A stretch of DNA of 48,674 bases from Telmatospirillum sp. GTDB taxonomy: Bacteria > Pseudomonadota > Alphaproteobacteria > Rhodospirillales > Magnetospirillaceae. Location of the stretch: assembly GCA_009712185.1 (NCBI GenBank), contig WASQ01000107.1, positions 3,308 to 51,981 on the forward strand. The letters run 5' to 3'. This document shows positions 27,535 to 37,261 of the stretch, piece after piece. How positions within the stretch are numbered: the stretch's first letter is position 1; every line of letters begins with the position of its first letter. Below the pieces are notes generated by a model that did not search any database, was not told where the DNA came from, and saw nothing but the letters and a program-made list of their open reading frames with translations. A program made the position numbers and the translations under genes.

Positions 27535-29523
27535 ATGAGCCGCGATAACGACCGCGCCAAAATCATCGGCCGGCGCGCTCTTCTGCTCGGCGGCGGCAAG
27601 CTCGCCCTGCTGTCGGCGCTGGCGGGACGCATGTATTACCTCCAGGTCCTGGAGGCGGACAAATACGCCACCCTGGCCGACGAGAACCGGATCAATCTCC
27701 GGCTGCTGCCGCCGCCGCGCGGACGCATCCTCGACCGCAATGGCGTCCCGATGGCGGTCAACCGCCAGAATTACCGGGCCCTTCTGGTGTCCGAGCAGAT
27801 CGACGATCTCGACGACACTCTGGACTCCCTTTCCAACATCATCCCGATCGCCGATCACGACCGGGCCCGGATCGCCCGCGAGATCAAGCGGCACCGCAGT
27901 TTCGTGCCGGTCACGGTACGTGAAAACCTGTCCTGGGAGGATGTCGCGCGGATCGAAATCAATACGCCGGACCTGCCCGGCGTGATGATCGATGTCGGAC
28001 AGAGCCGCAGCTATCCGCTGGAAGGATTGGGCGCCCATCTTCTGGGCTATGTCTCGGCGGTGTCGGAGGCCGATCTTCAATCCTCGTCGGATCCGCTGCT
28101 GGAACTGCCGGGCTTCCGTATCGGCAAGGCGGGAATCGAAAAGGTCTATGATCTGGCCCTGAGAGGCAAGGGCGGCACCAGTCAGGTGGAGGTCAACGCG
28201 GTCGGCCGCACCATCCGCGAACTGAAGCGCGACGAGGGGGAGCCGGGGGTGGACCTCAGCCTCACCATCGATCTCGACCTGCAACAGTTCGCCGCCCAGC
28301 GTCTGGGCTCGGAAAGCGCCGCGGTGGTGGTGGTCGACATTCACACGGGCGATGTCCTGGTGATGGCCTCAACGCCTTCCTTCGACCCGAATGCCTTCAA
28401 CCGGGGACTGTCCTCGGACGAATGGCGGGACCTGATCACCAATCCCCGCTCGCCGCTGACCAACAAGGCGATCGCCGGCCAGTATCCGCCGGGGTCGACC
28501 TTCAAGCTGATGACCGCGCTGGCGGCCCTCGAAAGCGGCACGATCACGGCCGACCAGCGGGTGTTGTGCCCCGGACAGATGAGCCTCGGCAACATCACCT
28601 TCCACTGCTGGAAGAAGGGCGGGCATGGATCCCTCGATCTGATCGGCGGCATCAAGAATTCCTGCGACGTCTATTTCTACGAGATCGCGCGGCGGACCGG
28701 GTTCGAGCGGATCGCTGAAATGGCCCGGCGGTTCGGCCTGGGCGCTCCGATGGGCCTCGATCTGCCGGGCGAACGGGCCGGCGCGATCCCGAACCGGAGT
28801 TGGAAGCGTGCGACCCTGGGACAGCCCTGGCTGCCGGGCGAGACCCTGATCAATGCCATCGGGCAGGGCTATGTTCTGGCGACACCGCTGCAACTGGCCG
28901 TGATGTGCGCGCGCGTGGCGAACGGTGGTTTCGCCGTCCAGCCCCATCTGGCCCGCGATCAGATCGAAGGATCGCATGTGATGCCCCGCACGGCCGGCGA
29001 CTGGCCCGATCTCGGGGTGTCGCGGCAGTCGCTGGCGCTGGTCCGGCGTGGCATGTTCGCCGTGGTCAACGAGCCGGGCGGCACCGCCTTCGGGGCGCGG
29101 ATCAAGGACGATGCCATGACCATGTCGGGAAAATCGGGGTCCGCCCAGGTGCGCCGCATCAGCATGCGCGAACGCGACACCGGCGTGAAGAAGAACGAGG
29201 ATCTTCCCTGGAAGGAGCGTGACCACGCCCTGTTCGTCGCCTACGCCCCGGAAAGCGAGCCACGTTACGCCTGCTGCGTCACGGTGGAGCATGGCGGCGG
29301 CGGCTCGGGCGTCGCGGCGCCGATCTGCCGCGACATCCTGATGGAGGTGCAGAAGCGCTTCCTGCAACGCGGCGGCGGGGACGCGCCGCAGGTCCGGCCG
29401 GTGAGTACCCGGCCGGACGCGGCGTCCCGGCAACCCGCCGTCCATCACGATGATGACGGTCATGGCGACCATGTCCATCCGGACCCGATCCTCGACGATC
29501 CCGAGGACGGCGAGGACAGGTGA
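27535..29523 (+). CDS. mrdA: Penicillin-binding protein 2 (elongation transpeptidase)
   Basis: Class B PBP cross-linking peptidoglycan during elongation. 662 residues: a short cytoplasmic head and anchor (RRALLLGGGKLALLSALAGRMYYLQV), the pedestal domain (PPPRGRILDRNGVPMAVNR), and the transpeptidase with Ser321-x2-Lys324 (GSTFK), Ser376-Cys-Asp378, and Lys533-Ser-Gly535. The final 26 residues are rich in His, Asp and Glu (VHHDDDGHGDHVHPD), an unusual acidic/metal-binding-looking tail in the periplasm. rodA follows with overlap or 11-bp spacing depending on its start. Confidence 0.95.
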   Translation: MSRDNDRAKIIGRRALLLGGGKLALLSALAGRMYYLQVLEADKYATLADENRINLRLLPPPRGRILDRNGVPMAVNRQNYRALLVSEQIDDLDDTLDSLSNIIPIADHDRARIAREIKRHRSFVPVTVRENLSWEDVARIEINTPDLPGVMIDVGQSRSYPLEGLGAHLLGYVSAVSEADLQSSSDPLLELPGFRIGKAGIEKVYDLALRGKGGTSQVEVNAVGRTIRELKRDEGEPGVDLSLTIDLDLQQFAAQRLGSESAAVVVVDIHTGDVLVMASTPSFDPNAFNRGLSSDEWRDLITNPRSPLTNKAIAGQYPPGSTFKLMTALAALESGTITADQRVLCPGQMSLGNITFHCWKKGGHGSLDLIGGIKNSCDVYFYEIARRTGFERIAEMARRFGLGAPMGLDLPGERAGAIPNRSWKRATLGQPWLPGETLINAIGQGYVLATPLQLAVMCARVANGGFAVQPHLARDQIEGSHVMPRTAGDWPDLGVSRQSLALVRRGMFAVVNEPGGTAFGARIKDDAMTMSGKSGSAQVRRISMRERDTGVKKNEDLPWKERDHALFVAYAPESEPRYACCVTVEHGGGGSGVAAPICRDILMEVQKRFLQRGGGDAPQVRPVSTRPDAASRQPAVHHDDDGHGDHVHPDPILDDPEDGEDR

Positions 29524-29534
29524 GGGAGCGACAG

Positions 29535-30680
29535 ATGTATTTCCGCTTCAGCCGGTCCGAGATGACGTTGCGCGAAAAGCTCTGGCATGTGAGCTGGTCC
29601 TTCGTGCTGCTGATCACCGTCATCTGTTCCATCGGCTTTCTGACCCTCTATTCGGCCGCCAACGGCAGCATCGACCCCTGGGCGTCGCGCCAGATGGTCC
29701 GCTTTCTCGTCGGCATGGTGGTGATGCTGGCCGTCGCCATGGTCGACATCCGGGTCTGGATGAGATGGGCCTATATCCTCTACGGCGTGGCCCTGCTGCT
29801 GCTGATGGCGGTCGAGATCCGCGGATCGGTCGGCATGGGGGCGCAACGCTGGATCGATCTCGGATTCATCCAGCTTCAGCCGTCGGAAATCATGAAGATC
29901 ATCCTGGTTCTGGCCCTGGCCCGCTATTTCCATGGCGCCAGCTATCAGGACGTCGGGCGGCCTCTGTTCCTGGTTCCGCCGCTGATCATGGTGTTCCTGC
30001 CGGTCGGACTGGTGCTGAAGCAGCCCGATCTGGGGACCGCGATGATGTTGACGTTAGCCAGCGGCGCCATGTTTTTTCTGGCGGGCGTCCGGCTCTGGAA
30101 ATTCGGACTGATCATTGCCGCCGGTCTGGGCGCGATTCCCGTGGCCTGGCGGTTCATGCGCGAATATCAGCGTCAGCGCATCATCACCTTCCTCAATCCC
30201 GAGAACGATCCTCTGGGCGCCGGCTATCATATTTTGCAGTCAAAGATCGCGCTGGGGTCGGGCGGCATGTTCGGCAAGGGTTTCCTGCTGGGGACCCAGA
30301 GCCATCTGAACTTCCTGCCCGAAAAGCAGACGGACTTCATCTTCACCATGCTGGCGGAGGAGTGGGGCATGGTGGGCGGACTGGTCCTGGTCGCGCTCTA
30401 CACCCTGATCCTGGTCTATGGCTACGCCATGAGCCTTCGCGCCCGCAGCCAGTTCGCGCGCCTTGTCGGGCTGGGGCTGACCACCACCTTCTTCCTTTAT
30501 GTGTTCATCAACATCGCCATGGTGATGGGACTGGTGCCGGTGGTCGGGGTGCCGCTGCCGCTGATTTCCTACGGCGGCACCGCCATGCTCACCCTTCTGT
30601 TCGGTTTCGGCCTGATCATGAGCGTCCATATCCATCGTGACATTCACATCGGTCGGCGGGGCGCGTCCGACGAAATCTGA
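29535..30680 (+). CDS. rodA: RodA, SEDS peptidoglycan glycosyltransferase
   Basis: Polymerises glycan strands together with PBP2. 381 residues from the ATG at 29535 (GAGGGAG 6 nt upstream); a GTG at 29520 overlapping the mrdA stop would add five. About ten membrane helices, and family motifs GAQRWIDLGFIQLQPSEIMKI, KQPDLGTA, LNPENDPLGAGYHILQSKIALGSGG, and PEKQTDFIFTMLAEEWG. The C-terminus PLPLISYGGTAMLTLLFGFGLIMS is characteristic. Last gene of the operon. Confidence 0.95.
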   Translation: MYFRFSRSEMTLREKLWHVSWSFVLLITVICSIGFLTLYSAANGSIDPWASRQMVRFLVGMVVMLAVAMVDIRVWMRWAYILYGVALLLLMAVEIRGSVGMGAQRWIDLGFIQLQPSEIMKIILVLALARYFHGASYQDVGRPLFLVPPLIMVFLPVGLVLKQPDLGTAMMLTLASGAMFFLAGVRLWKFGLIIAAGLGAIPVAWRFMREYQRQRIITFLNPENDPLGAGYHILQSKIALGSGGMFGKGFLLGTQSHLNFLPEKQTDFIFTMLAEEWGMVGGLVLVALYTLILVYGYAMSLRARSQFARLVGLGLTTTFFLYVFINIAMVMGLVPVVGVPLPLISYGGTAMLTLLFGFGLIMSVHIHRDIHIGRRGASDEI

Positions 30681-30710
30681 GGAAAAATTCCGGGCGTCGC
30701 AAAAAAGTCA

Positions 30711-30739
30711 TCGACAACGGTCCTCACCTTTGGTAATAA
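30711..30739 (+). promoter_or_regulatory. Likely promoter of tRNA-Lys
   Basis: TCGACA (30711-30716), a 17-bp spacer, then TAATAA (30734-30739). The expected start near 30746 lies just before the mature tRNA at 30755. Confidence 0.5.
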
Positions 30740-30754
30740 CCGGCCTCCCGTTGA

Positions 30755-30830
<76 letters not shown>

Positions 30831-30860
30831 ATTTGGAAGGCACCCTGGTGCCAGCGTTGA

Positions 30861-30884
30861 AAGCCCGGTCGCAAGACCGGGCTT
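30861..30884 (+). terminator. Terminator hairpin after tRNA-Lys
   Basis: Perfect 10-bp stem AAGCCCGGTC-GCAA-GACCGGGCTT followed by TCGCG. A smaller hairpin GGCAC-CCTG-GTGCC (30839-30852) precedes it. Confidence 0.65.
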
Positions 30885-30940
30885 TCGCGTATTCCGGCCT
30901 CATCTCGCGGGGCGGGAGGGCTTTTTCGGATCTCTAAGGC

Positions 30941-32272
30941 ATGACGGACGGGGGTGGCGTGGCGGCTGACGGCGAAAGATCCGGGCGGAACGACGGGAAC
31001 CTGATCGGCCGCGCCGCCGAGGCGGTTGCGGCGGGGCGCTATCTGGCGGCGATCCGTCTTCTGGAGGATGCGCCCCGGGATCTCCCCGGGCGCGACGCCG
31101 TTCTGGGGGCCGCCCATCTCGGCCGCAAAAAGCCGCAGCCGGCCCTTGATCATCTTCTGCGCGCCACCGCCTCGGGGGACGACGGGGCCGATCCCGCGAC
31201 CCTGCTGCTGCTGGGACGGGCCTATCTGCTGGCGGCAGACCCGGGGGCGGCGATCCGCCTCCTGGAGGCGCTGGCGGGGCGCTGGGGGGCGTCGGCTCCG
31301 CCGGAACTGGCCGATGTCCTGGCCGCCGCCTACCGCCGTGATGCCCGCTACGAGGATGTCCTGGCCCTTGTCGCGGCGTCGCCGGACCCCGGACTTCAGC
31401 GTCTTTACGAGAAGGCTCTGTGCCAGAACAGTCTGGGCGACGGGCCGGGTGCCCTCTCGACATGGGACGCGGTCCTGGCGATTGACCCGGACTTCGCGGC
31501 CGCCTGGTACGGCAGCCACGGTCCGGCGCTGGAGGTTTGCGGCTGGCCCGAGGCCGGGCGGCGCCTGGTCCGGGCGGCCTCCTGTTCCAAGGCCAACGGC
31601 AAATACAACGCTCTGGCCGCCGCCTATGATCTGCTGGCCGGCCGCGAGCCGCGCCCCTTCGATCCCCGCCACGCCCATTTTGTCGAGGGCGCGCGGGCGC
31701 TGGTCCCCGATCTTGCCCCCGGCATGCGCCTGTTCGGACTGTCCTCCTCCCTTTTGCGCTGGGCGCTGGGGCGGGCCGAGCGTCCCGGCATGGTTCTCGA
31801 GTTCGGCGTCCGCCGGGGCCATTCCCTGGCTGTCATTGCCGCTGCGGCGGGGCAGGAGGTGCACGGATTTGATTCCTTCGAGGGGTTGCCCGAATCCTGG
31901 GGAAGCGCCCCCAGGGGGGTTCTCAGCACCGGGGGGGAACGTCCCGTTGCCGGGCCGGACGTTCATCTCCATGCCGGCTGGTTCGAGGACACGCTGCCGG
32001 CCTTTCTTGCGACCCGGCCGGGTGAGCCGGTCCGCTTCGCCAATATCGACAGCGACATTTATTCCTCGGCGCGGACCGTGCTTCAGGCGCTGGGCCGGCG
32101 GATCGGCCCGGGAACGGTGCTGGTGTTCGACGAGTTCATCGGGAACCGGACCTGGCGGCAGGATGAATTCCGGGCCTTCCATGAGTTCGCGGCCGGTTTC
32201 GGCGTCCGCGGGCAGATCATCGCCGTCAATCCCGCCTGTAAGCAGGTCGCGATGATCATCGCCGCCGGCTGA
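30941..32272 (+). CDS. TPR-repeat protein fused to a TylF-like class I methyltransferase
   Basis: 443 residues. The first 235 residues are Ala/Leu-rich helical hairpins of TPR type (AAEAVAAGRYLAAIRLLEDAP, ATLLLLGRAYLLAADPGAAIRLLEAL, SLGDGPGALSTWDAVLAIDPDFAAAWY). From about 265 the sequence is a SAM-dependent methyltransferase resembling macrocin O-methyltransferase/TylF: EFGVRRGHS (287-295), HGFDSFEGLPESW (308-320), GWFEDTLPAFL, ANIDSDIYSS and LVFDEFIG. No signal peptide. Such enzymes often methylate sugars or act in glycan clusters; the substrate is not evident and no glycan genes adjoin. AAGG lies close to the ATG. Confidence 0.85.
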   Translation: MTDGGGVAADGERSGRNDGNLIGRAAEAVAAGRYLAAIRLLEDAPRDLPGRDAVLGAAHLGRKKPQPALDHLLRATASGDDGADPATLLLLGRAYLLAADPGAAIRLLEALAGRWGASAPPELADVLAAAYRRDARYEDVLALVAASPDPGLQRLYEKALCQNSLGDGPGALSTWDAVLAIDPDFAAAWYGSHGPALEVCGWPEAGRRLVRAASCSKANGKYNALAAAYDLLAGREPRPFDPRHAHFVEGARALVPDLAPGMRLFGLSSSLLRWALGRAERPGMVLEFGVRRGHSLAVIAAAAGQEVHGFDSFEGLPESWGSAPRGVLSTGGERPVAGPDVHLHAGWFEDTLPAFLATRPGEPVRFANIDSDIYSSARTVLQALGRRIGPGTVLVFDEFIGNRTWRQDEFRAFHEFAAGFGVRGQIIAVNPACKQVAMIIAAG

Positions 32273-32551
32273 TCCTCATCTCTGCCGATCCGAACCGGCG
32301 TGCGGCCCGTCCGTGGCGGCGGCGAGGGGCTTCCGCTCATCCCCGATTCGCGACCGGTCAGGGCCGATTTGATGCCGCTTGTAGAAAATCACCATTTGGG
32401 GACTGTACAGAGCCGGAAATCGGCTTATCTCTCACCTTGCGTCCGGACGGAAACCCCTTCGGGGAGGTCCGGTGAAGAATGGCGACGGAGCTGGTTCCTG
32501 CTGTTTTTCGATGGTCCGGGCGTTGTGCTTTTCGTGTGATCATCTTTTATG

Positions 32552-32580
32552 TTGCGGTGCAGCAAAAAGATGGGCATACT
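32552..32580 (+). promoter_or_regulatory. Promoter of sRNA copy 1
   Basis: TTGCGG (32552-32557), a 17-bp spacer, and CATACT (32575-32580), about 7 nt before the predicted RNA start. The block TTTATGTTGCG around the -35 is shared with copy 2. TTGC-N6-GCAA (32552-32565) forms a half-site pair over the -35 box. Confidence 0.55.
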
Positions 32581-32586
32581 TCGAGT

Positions 32587-32673
32587 GTGTGTCGCTGATC
32601 CCTTCAGTGGCACCTTTCTTGGACGTTTCCTCCCTAAACTTGGGCTCTGGGTCTTCCCAGAGCCCCTTTTCTT
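32587..32673 (+). ncRNA. mmgR/suhB-type (alpha-r8) small RNA, copy 1
   Basis: About 87 nt. 5' stem-loop GTGTCGCTGA (32589-32598) with TCAGTGGCAC (32604-32613), then a single-stranded stretch with TTTCCTCCCT (32626-32635), the ten-base motif I recall as ultraconserved in the alphaproteobacterial MmgR family. It ends in a perfect 10-bp terminator stem GGGCTCTGGG-TCTT-CCCAGAGCCC (32642-32665) and a T-rich tail. S. meliloti MmgR limits polyhydroxybutyrate accumulation; the target here is unknown. The family call is from memory of the motif, not a search. Confidence 0.75.
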
Positions 32674-32817
32674 ATGGAAATCAATAAATTGCGGCGCTGG
32701 CGCAGGGCAGCGGGCGAAACGGGCGTCTGTGACCCCGCCGGCGATTCCGCGATCTATGAATTTCCCAGATCTACGATCAGCGGCTTGATCTGCACCAGGA
32801 GCCGGAATTCAGCATAT

Positions 32818-32856
32818 CCGCCGCTTTCGCGGCGGACTCCGGCAGGGACGCCGGAG
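32818..32856. repeat. REP-like double hairpin, copy 2
   Basis: CCGCCGC-TTTC-GCGGCGG (32818-32835) followed directly by CTCCGGC-AGGGAC-GCCGGAG (32837-32856). This matches the design and much of the sequence of the element at 6951-6984. It lies in the 830-bp gap between the methyltransferase gene and the chemoreceptor gene. Confidence 0.65.
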
Positions 32857-32940
32857 CCACCGATGGATTTCTTTCACACGCTCTCCCGCCCGCCTCCGGC
32901 GCGGCAGCGGCGGAAACGCGGGCTTTGCCGGTTGGTATGA

Positions 32941-33105
32941 CCCCATGGGAATGGGGCGGGCATCCTGGCTCGTGAGAAAACAATGGCACAGGCCTCCGCT
33001 CCTGTGGTCCGGTGAAGCCGGAGCCACTCCCGATTGATCGGGGGAGACGGTCATCGGCCCCGGCGCCATTGCCCTCCGGGTATCGGATTCCGCTTCCCGC
33101 CCCAT
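32941..33105 (-). other. Stem-closed structured RNA immediately after a chemoreceptor gene
   Basis: ATGGGGCGGG (32951-32960) and CCCGCCCCAT (33096-33105) form a perfect 10-bp closing stem; the second arm starts at the last base of the receptor's stop codon. Inside, CAATGGC (32981-32987) pairs with GCCATTG (33065-33071). Between these lie three local hairpins, including TCCGG-TGAAG-CCGGA (33008-33022). On the minus strand the 3' part contains GAGCCAGGAT, which recalls the 3' box of cobalamin riboswitches, but the rest of that consensus is missing. No gene follows on this strand. Confidence 0.4.
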
Positions 33106-34799
33106 CATCCCGCCCGGACAGTCTCCAGGAACCGGGTCACCTCGCCACGCATGGTTTCGGAATTCCGGGCCAGATCGTTCGAGGCCTCGAGGACGCGGCG
33201 GGATCCGCCGACGGCGTCGTTGACCGATTGCGAGATGCCGACGATGTTTTGCGACACGTCCTGGGTGCCCTTCGCGGCCTCATGCACATTGCGGGCGATT
33301 TCCTGCGTCGCCGCGCCCTGCTGCTCGACGGCCGAGGCGATTCCCGCGGAAATCTGGCGAACCTGCTCGATGACGGATCCGATGGTGCGGATGGCATCGA
33401 CGGTCCTGCGGGTTTCGTCCTGAACGGCCGTGATCTGCCCGGAAATCTCCTCCGTCGCCCGTCCGGTCTGGTTGGCAAGGTTCTTCACTTCGCCCGCCAC
33501 TACGGCAAATCCTTTTCCGGCGTCGCCCGCCCGGGCCGCCTCGATGGTGGCGTTCAGGGCCAGAAGATTGGTCTGGCTGGCGATATCGTTGATGAGGCCG
33601 ACGATCTCGCCGATCTTGTCCGCGGCTCTGGCCAGGCTCTCGACCCTGGTGTTGGTCAATGCGGTCTCTTCCGAGGCCTGGGTCGACACCTTGGCCGCTT
33701 CCGCAACCTGACGGCTGATCTCGGAAATCGAGGAGGACAACTCCTCGGTGGCGGAGGCCACGGTCTGGACATTGGCGGTGGTCTGCTGTGCCGCGGCCGC
33801 CACGGTGGATGCCTGACCGGACGCCTGTTCGGCGCTTGACGCCAGGGTTTGCGCGGTGGCCCTCATCTCTGCGGCCTGACCGGACACTCCTTTGACCAGG
33901 CCCATGACCGCCGCCTCGAAGGAATCGGCCAGGGCCAGCATGCTCCGTTTCCGGTCTTCCTCGGCCTTGGCCTTGGCCTCCGCCTGCTCGCGCTCCATTT
34001 CCCGTACCCGCTGGGCGTTTTCCTTAAACACCTGGACCGCCAGAGCCATCGCGCCGACCTCGTCCTTGCGGCTCTGCCCGGTGACCTCCACCGACCAGTC
34101 GCCGCCGGCCAGCCGCGTCATGGTCGACCCCAGCCGGTTGAGGCCGGAGACAATGTTGTGACTGATGGCAACCGCCAGCCCACCGGCAAGGCCGAGCAAG
34201 GCCAGGCAGACGAGGCCCAGCCGGATCAGCGTCGTCCGGAATTCAGCATTGATGTCGTCGATGTAGGCGCCCGTCCCGACAAAGACCTGCCAGGGTTCGA
34301 ACAGCTTCACATAAACCAGCTTCGGCAGAGGCTCGGTTCCCCCCGGCTTCGGAAAATTATAGACGACAGTTCCTTCCTTGCGTTGCTGGGCAACCTTGAT
34401 CATCTCGACCACGAAGGTCACACCGTTCGAATCCTTGGCCTGCGACGCGTCCAGCCCCTCGCGGCTGGGGTCGGCGCCATTGACCAGAACGGTCCCGGTC
34501 ATGCTGTCGACGAAGAGGTATCCCTGCCCGTTGTCGTAGCGCATGCCATAGATGATCTCGCGAATCCGGGCGAGGGCGGCCTCGCGGGACTGTTTGCCGG
34601 CGGCGACCTCCTTTTCCTGTTTCTGAACGACGCCGTAGACAGTTTCGACGATATTGCGAAGTTTCGTTTCACGCTCTTCCAGCATTTTACTCCGTTGAAT
34701 CGATGCGGATGTTATGCCGACGAGAACCAGCGCCAAAAACATCAGGGCGATGATGATTTGAAATTTCGTTTTTATTTTAAATCGATCCAAGACGGACAT
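33105..34799 (-). CDS. Methyl-accepting chemotaxis protein with Cache sensor
   Basis: 564 residues from the ATG at 34799 (GAGGG upstream; an in-frame ATG at 34868 would add 23 residues with no family support). Layout: first membrane helix (13-33), a periplasmic single-Cache domain (about 35-190; [47 protein letters not shown]), a second helix (about 197-217), HAMP (to about 270), and a signalling domain with the hairpin tip [29 protein letters not shown]. No CheR-tether pentapeptide at the end (ETVRAG). Cache domains of this kind often bind small organic acids. Divergent from a second receptor whose cytoplasmic half is closely similar. Confidence 0.93.
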   Translation of the reverse strand: MSVLDRFKIKTKFQIIIALMFLALVLVGITSASIQRSKMLEERETKLRNIVETVYGVVQKQEKEVAAGKQSREAALARIREIIYGMRYDNGQGYLFVDSMTGTVLVNGADPSREGLDASQAKDSNGVTFVVEMIKVAQQRKEGTVVYNFPKPGGTEPLPKLVYVKLFEPWQVFVGTGAYIDDINAEFRTTLIRLGLVCLALLGLAGGLAVAISHNIVSGLNRLGSTMTRLAGGDWSVEVTGQSRKDEVGAMALAVQVFKENAQRVREMEREQAEAKAKAEEDRKRSMLALADSFEAAVMGLVKGVSGQAAEMRATAQTLASSAEQASGQASTVAAAAQQTTANVQTVASATEELSSSISEISRQVAEAAKVSTQASEETALTNTRVESLARAADKIGEIVGLINDIASQTNLLALNATIEAARAGDAGKGFAVVAGEVKNLANQTGRATEEISGQITAVQDETRRTVDAIRTIGSVIEQVRQISAGIASAVEQQGAATQEIARNVHEAAKGTQDVSQNIVGISQSVNDAVGGSRRVLEASNDLARNSETMRGEVTRFLETVRAG

Positions 34800-35498
34800 G
34801 TCCTTCCCTCCCCTCCCGCAAAGCCGGATCGTCCTGTGGCGGTGCCCCGGCGGCGCCACGGGCGACATGCGGCCGACAGATTATTGGCGATTATAGCGGA
34901 ATTTAAAAATCAACCAGGACGATCTGATGTCGTGGTGGAAAATGCATGGTGCAGCAGGCACGTCTTCCCCCTTTGGCCGTCGTCCGGGGCCGGTGCGGAT
35001 CGTCTTGTGGCAGACGGATGCCTGTCGCTTCGGACTCGCGTCCCGTCTGATCCATCCGAAGCCAAGCCACCATAAGACATATATCTAAAGTATTGTCTAA
35101 TGGCAACCAGAACGAGAAATTTGTCGTTCGATTATTCGGATTTGGGGATGGCGGCGGTCTGGTCGGGGTCCAGGATGCGAACATCCTCGACCGGCGGCGG
35201 ACCGCGCTTCCTCCGGCACCAGGGTCACCCCGTCAGTTGGCCCGCAATCGCCTTCCTTCGCGGGACGAGGGTGGCTAGTCGCCATCCGCCTCAGCCGACA
35301 GGGGGGCTCGAAGGGCTCGTTTAAAAATTTCTAAAAACAGAAATATTTTGAAAAATCTGTGTAAAAAATGTTCCGGCGATGTCGTGTTCATCTGGTTGTC
35401 CTATACAAACAGTCCTAAATTGGGGGCATTGCCGGACGGAAATTCATTCTATACCGACGTGTGATGTATCCATTTGCCTGGATTTCTGTGAGGGCGTC
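34800..35498. other. 700-bp divergent intergenic region between two receptors
   Basis: No supported gene; small frames at 35093-35278 and 34903-35184 lack domains or RBS. It must hold both receptor promoters. An AT-rich stretch at 35321-35370 (with ATTTCT...AGAAAT arms) precedes the right-hand receptor. Confidence 0.5.
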
Positions 35499-37196
35499 AT
35501 GCGTCTCGGCGATATTCCTTTCAATCTCAAAGTGATGATCGGCATCGCCGTCATCGCGGTCATTTCCGTTGCGGGCAGTGTTTTTGGCGGCAACCAGATC
35601 GATAAAGTCGACCAGAATTATCAGGATATTCTGGCCCATGAAGAGGTGGCCAAGCTGGTCAACGCGCGGGCGGGGCGGCAACTCTCCGTTTATATCCGCG
35701 ACATCTATTCCCTGACGACCGAGACCACGGACGAGGGGAACGCCCGCGGCAAAGCGCAGGTGGCGGCGACCGAAACGGATCTTCTCGGCAAGGAGGCGGA
35801 GGTCCTGGCCCTGCTGCCCGCAATGACGGAAAGGATCCGTCAGACCTATTCGGCCGTCACGGAAGGCGTTTCCCTGTGTCGTCCGGTGGTGAAGGACGCG
35901 GCCGAGGCAACCACCGCCGAGGATATTTTGAAAGTCGCCGCGCGCCTCAAGAAGGACTGCGAACCAAGGCTCGAGAATGCCAGGATATCGGTGACCGCCC
36001 TTACCGACGACATCGTCAAGGAGGGAAAACGGAGAGGCGCTCATGCCTCCGACGCGGCGCATGGCGCGGCGATTTCGGTGATCGCGGGAACCCTTGCGGG
36101 GCTTGCTGTGGGGGTCGTGGTCATGCTGCTGGTGGTCCGCAAGGGGATCACCGGTCCGCTGGCGGCCCTTCGGAAAGTGATGGGCGATCTGGCGGGTGGC
36201 AATCTCGCGGTCGCGGTGTCCGGGGTCGACCGGAAGGACGAGGTGGGTGAGATGGCGCGCACCGTCCAGGTCTTCAAGGACAACGCCCTGCGGGTCAGGG
36301 AGATGGAGCGGGAACAGGCGGAGGCCAAGGCGAAAGCGGAGGCGGATCGCAAGCGCGACATGCTGGCGATGGCGGACTCCTTCGAGGCGGCGGTGATGGG
36401 CCTCGTCAAGGGGGTTTCCGGGCAGGCCACCGAAATGCGGGCCACGGCGCAGTCCCTGGCGTCGGGGGCGGAACAGTCCTCCGGACAGGCGGCGACGGTG
36501 GCGGCGGCGGCGCAGCAGGCGACCGCCAATGTCCAGACGGTGGCCTCCGCCACAGAGGAATTGTCCTCCTCGATCTCCGAAATCAGCCGTCAGGTGGTGG
36601 AGGCCGCCAAGGTGTCCGCCCAGGCCTCCGAGGAAACGGCGATGACCAACGCCCGGGTCGAGGGGCTGGCGAGGGCCGCCGACAAGATCGGCGAGGTGGT
36701 CAAGCTGATCAACGATATCGCCAGCCAGACCAATCTTCTGGCCCTGAACGCCACCATCGAGGCGGCCCGCGCGGGGGATGCCGGCAAGGGCTTCGCGGTG
36801 GTGGCGGGAGAGGTCAAGCATCTCGCCAACCAGACCGGCAAGGCGACGGAGGAGATTTCCGGGCAGATCGCCGCGGTTCAGGAGGAGACCCGGCGCACGG
36901 TGGAGGCGATCCGCAGTATCGGCGCCATTATCGATCAGGTCCGTCAGATCTCCTCGGGGATCGCGTCGGCGGTGGAGGAGCAGGGGGCGGCGACCCAGGA
37001 GATCGCGCGCAATGTGCAGGAGGCTGCCATGGGCACCCAGGACGTGTCGCAGAACATCGACGGAATTTCAGCGTCGGTCAGCGTGACCCTCGACGGATCG
37101 CGCCAGGTGCTCGATGTCTCGAGCGATCTGGCGCGGAACTCTGAAACCATGCGCACCGAAGTCACCCGCTTCCTTGACCGGGTCAGGGCCGGCTGA
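35499..37196 (+). CDS. Methyl-accepting chemotaxis protein with helical periplasmic sensor
   Basis: 565 residues from the ATG at 35499 (GAGGG 4 nt upstream). First helix about 11-30, an all-helical periplasmic region (about 31-180, four-helix-bundle-like, with two Cys in [12 protein letters not shown]...LKKDCEPRL), second helix ([20 protein letters not shown]), HAMP, and a signalling domain with [29 protein letters not shown]. From HAMP onward it is nearly the same protein as the divergent receptor, while the sensors differ, as expected after duplication and sensor swapping. No CheR pentapeptide. Ligand unknown. Confidence 0.93.
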   Translation: MRLGDIPFNLKVMIGIAVIAVISVAGSVFGGNQIDKVDQNYQDILAHEEVAKLVNARAGRQLSVYIRDIYSLTTETTDEGNARGKAQVAATETDLLGKEAEVLALLPAMTERIRQTYSAVTEGVSLCRPVVKDAAEATTAEDILKVAARLKKDCEPRLENARISVTALTDDIVKEGKRRGAHASDAAHGAAISVIAGTLAGLAVGVVVMLLVVRKGITGPLAALRKVMGDLAGGNLAVAVSGVDRKDEVGEMARTVQVFKDNALRVREMEREQAEAKAKAEADRKRDMLAMADSFEAAVMGLVKGVSGQATEMRATAQSLASGAEQSSGQAATVAAAAQQATANVQTVASATEELSSSISEISRQVVEAAKVSAQASEETAMTNARVEGLARAADKIGEVVKLINDIASQTNLLALNATIEAARAGDAGKGFAVVAGEVKHLANQTGKATEEISGQIAAVQEETRRTVEAIRSIGAIIDQVRQISSGIASAVEEQGAATQEIARNVQEAAMGTQDVSQNIDGISASVSVTLDGSRQVLDVSSDLARNSETMRTEVTRFLDRVRAG

Positions 37197-37225
37197 CCGG
37201 CGCCCGAACGTTCCCGTCAAACGAA

Positions 37226-37254
37226 CCGGCTGGCGCGGGTCTCGCGCCAGCCGG
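37226..37254. terminator. Bidirectional terminator between receptor and fliL
   Basis: Perfect 12-bp stem CCGGCTGGCGCG (37226-37237) with CGCGCCAGCCGG (37243-37254), loop GGTCT, between two convergent genes. Confidence 0.6.
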
Positions 37255-37261
37255 CCGCGCT

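Noticed and set aside
32608-32623. Sigma-54 promoter (TGGCAC...TTGG) in sRNA copy 1, also in copy 2 at 38344
   Set aside because: The -12 element reads TTGG rather than TTGC, and the sequence is part of the conserved sRNA stem and linker, which explains its conservation.
32941-33105. Cobalamin riboswitch on the minus strand
   Set aside because: Only the GAGCCAGGAT box fits; the GGTG and GCAACTGT-type core boxes are missing and no cobalamin gene follows. Kept only as an unexplained structured RNA.
35093-35324. Small genes between the two receptors
   Set aside because: Three frames of 60-74 residues overlap one another on both strands without domains or RBS.
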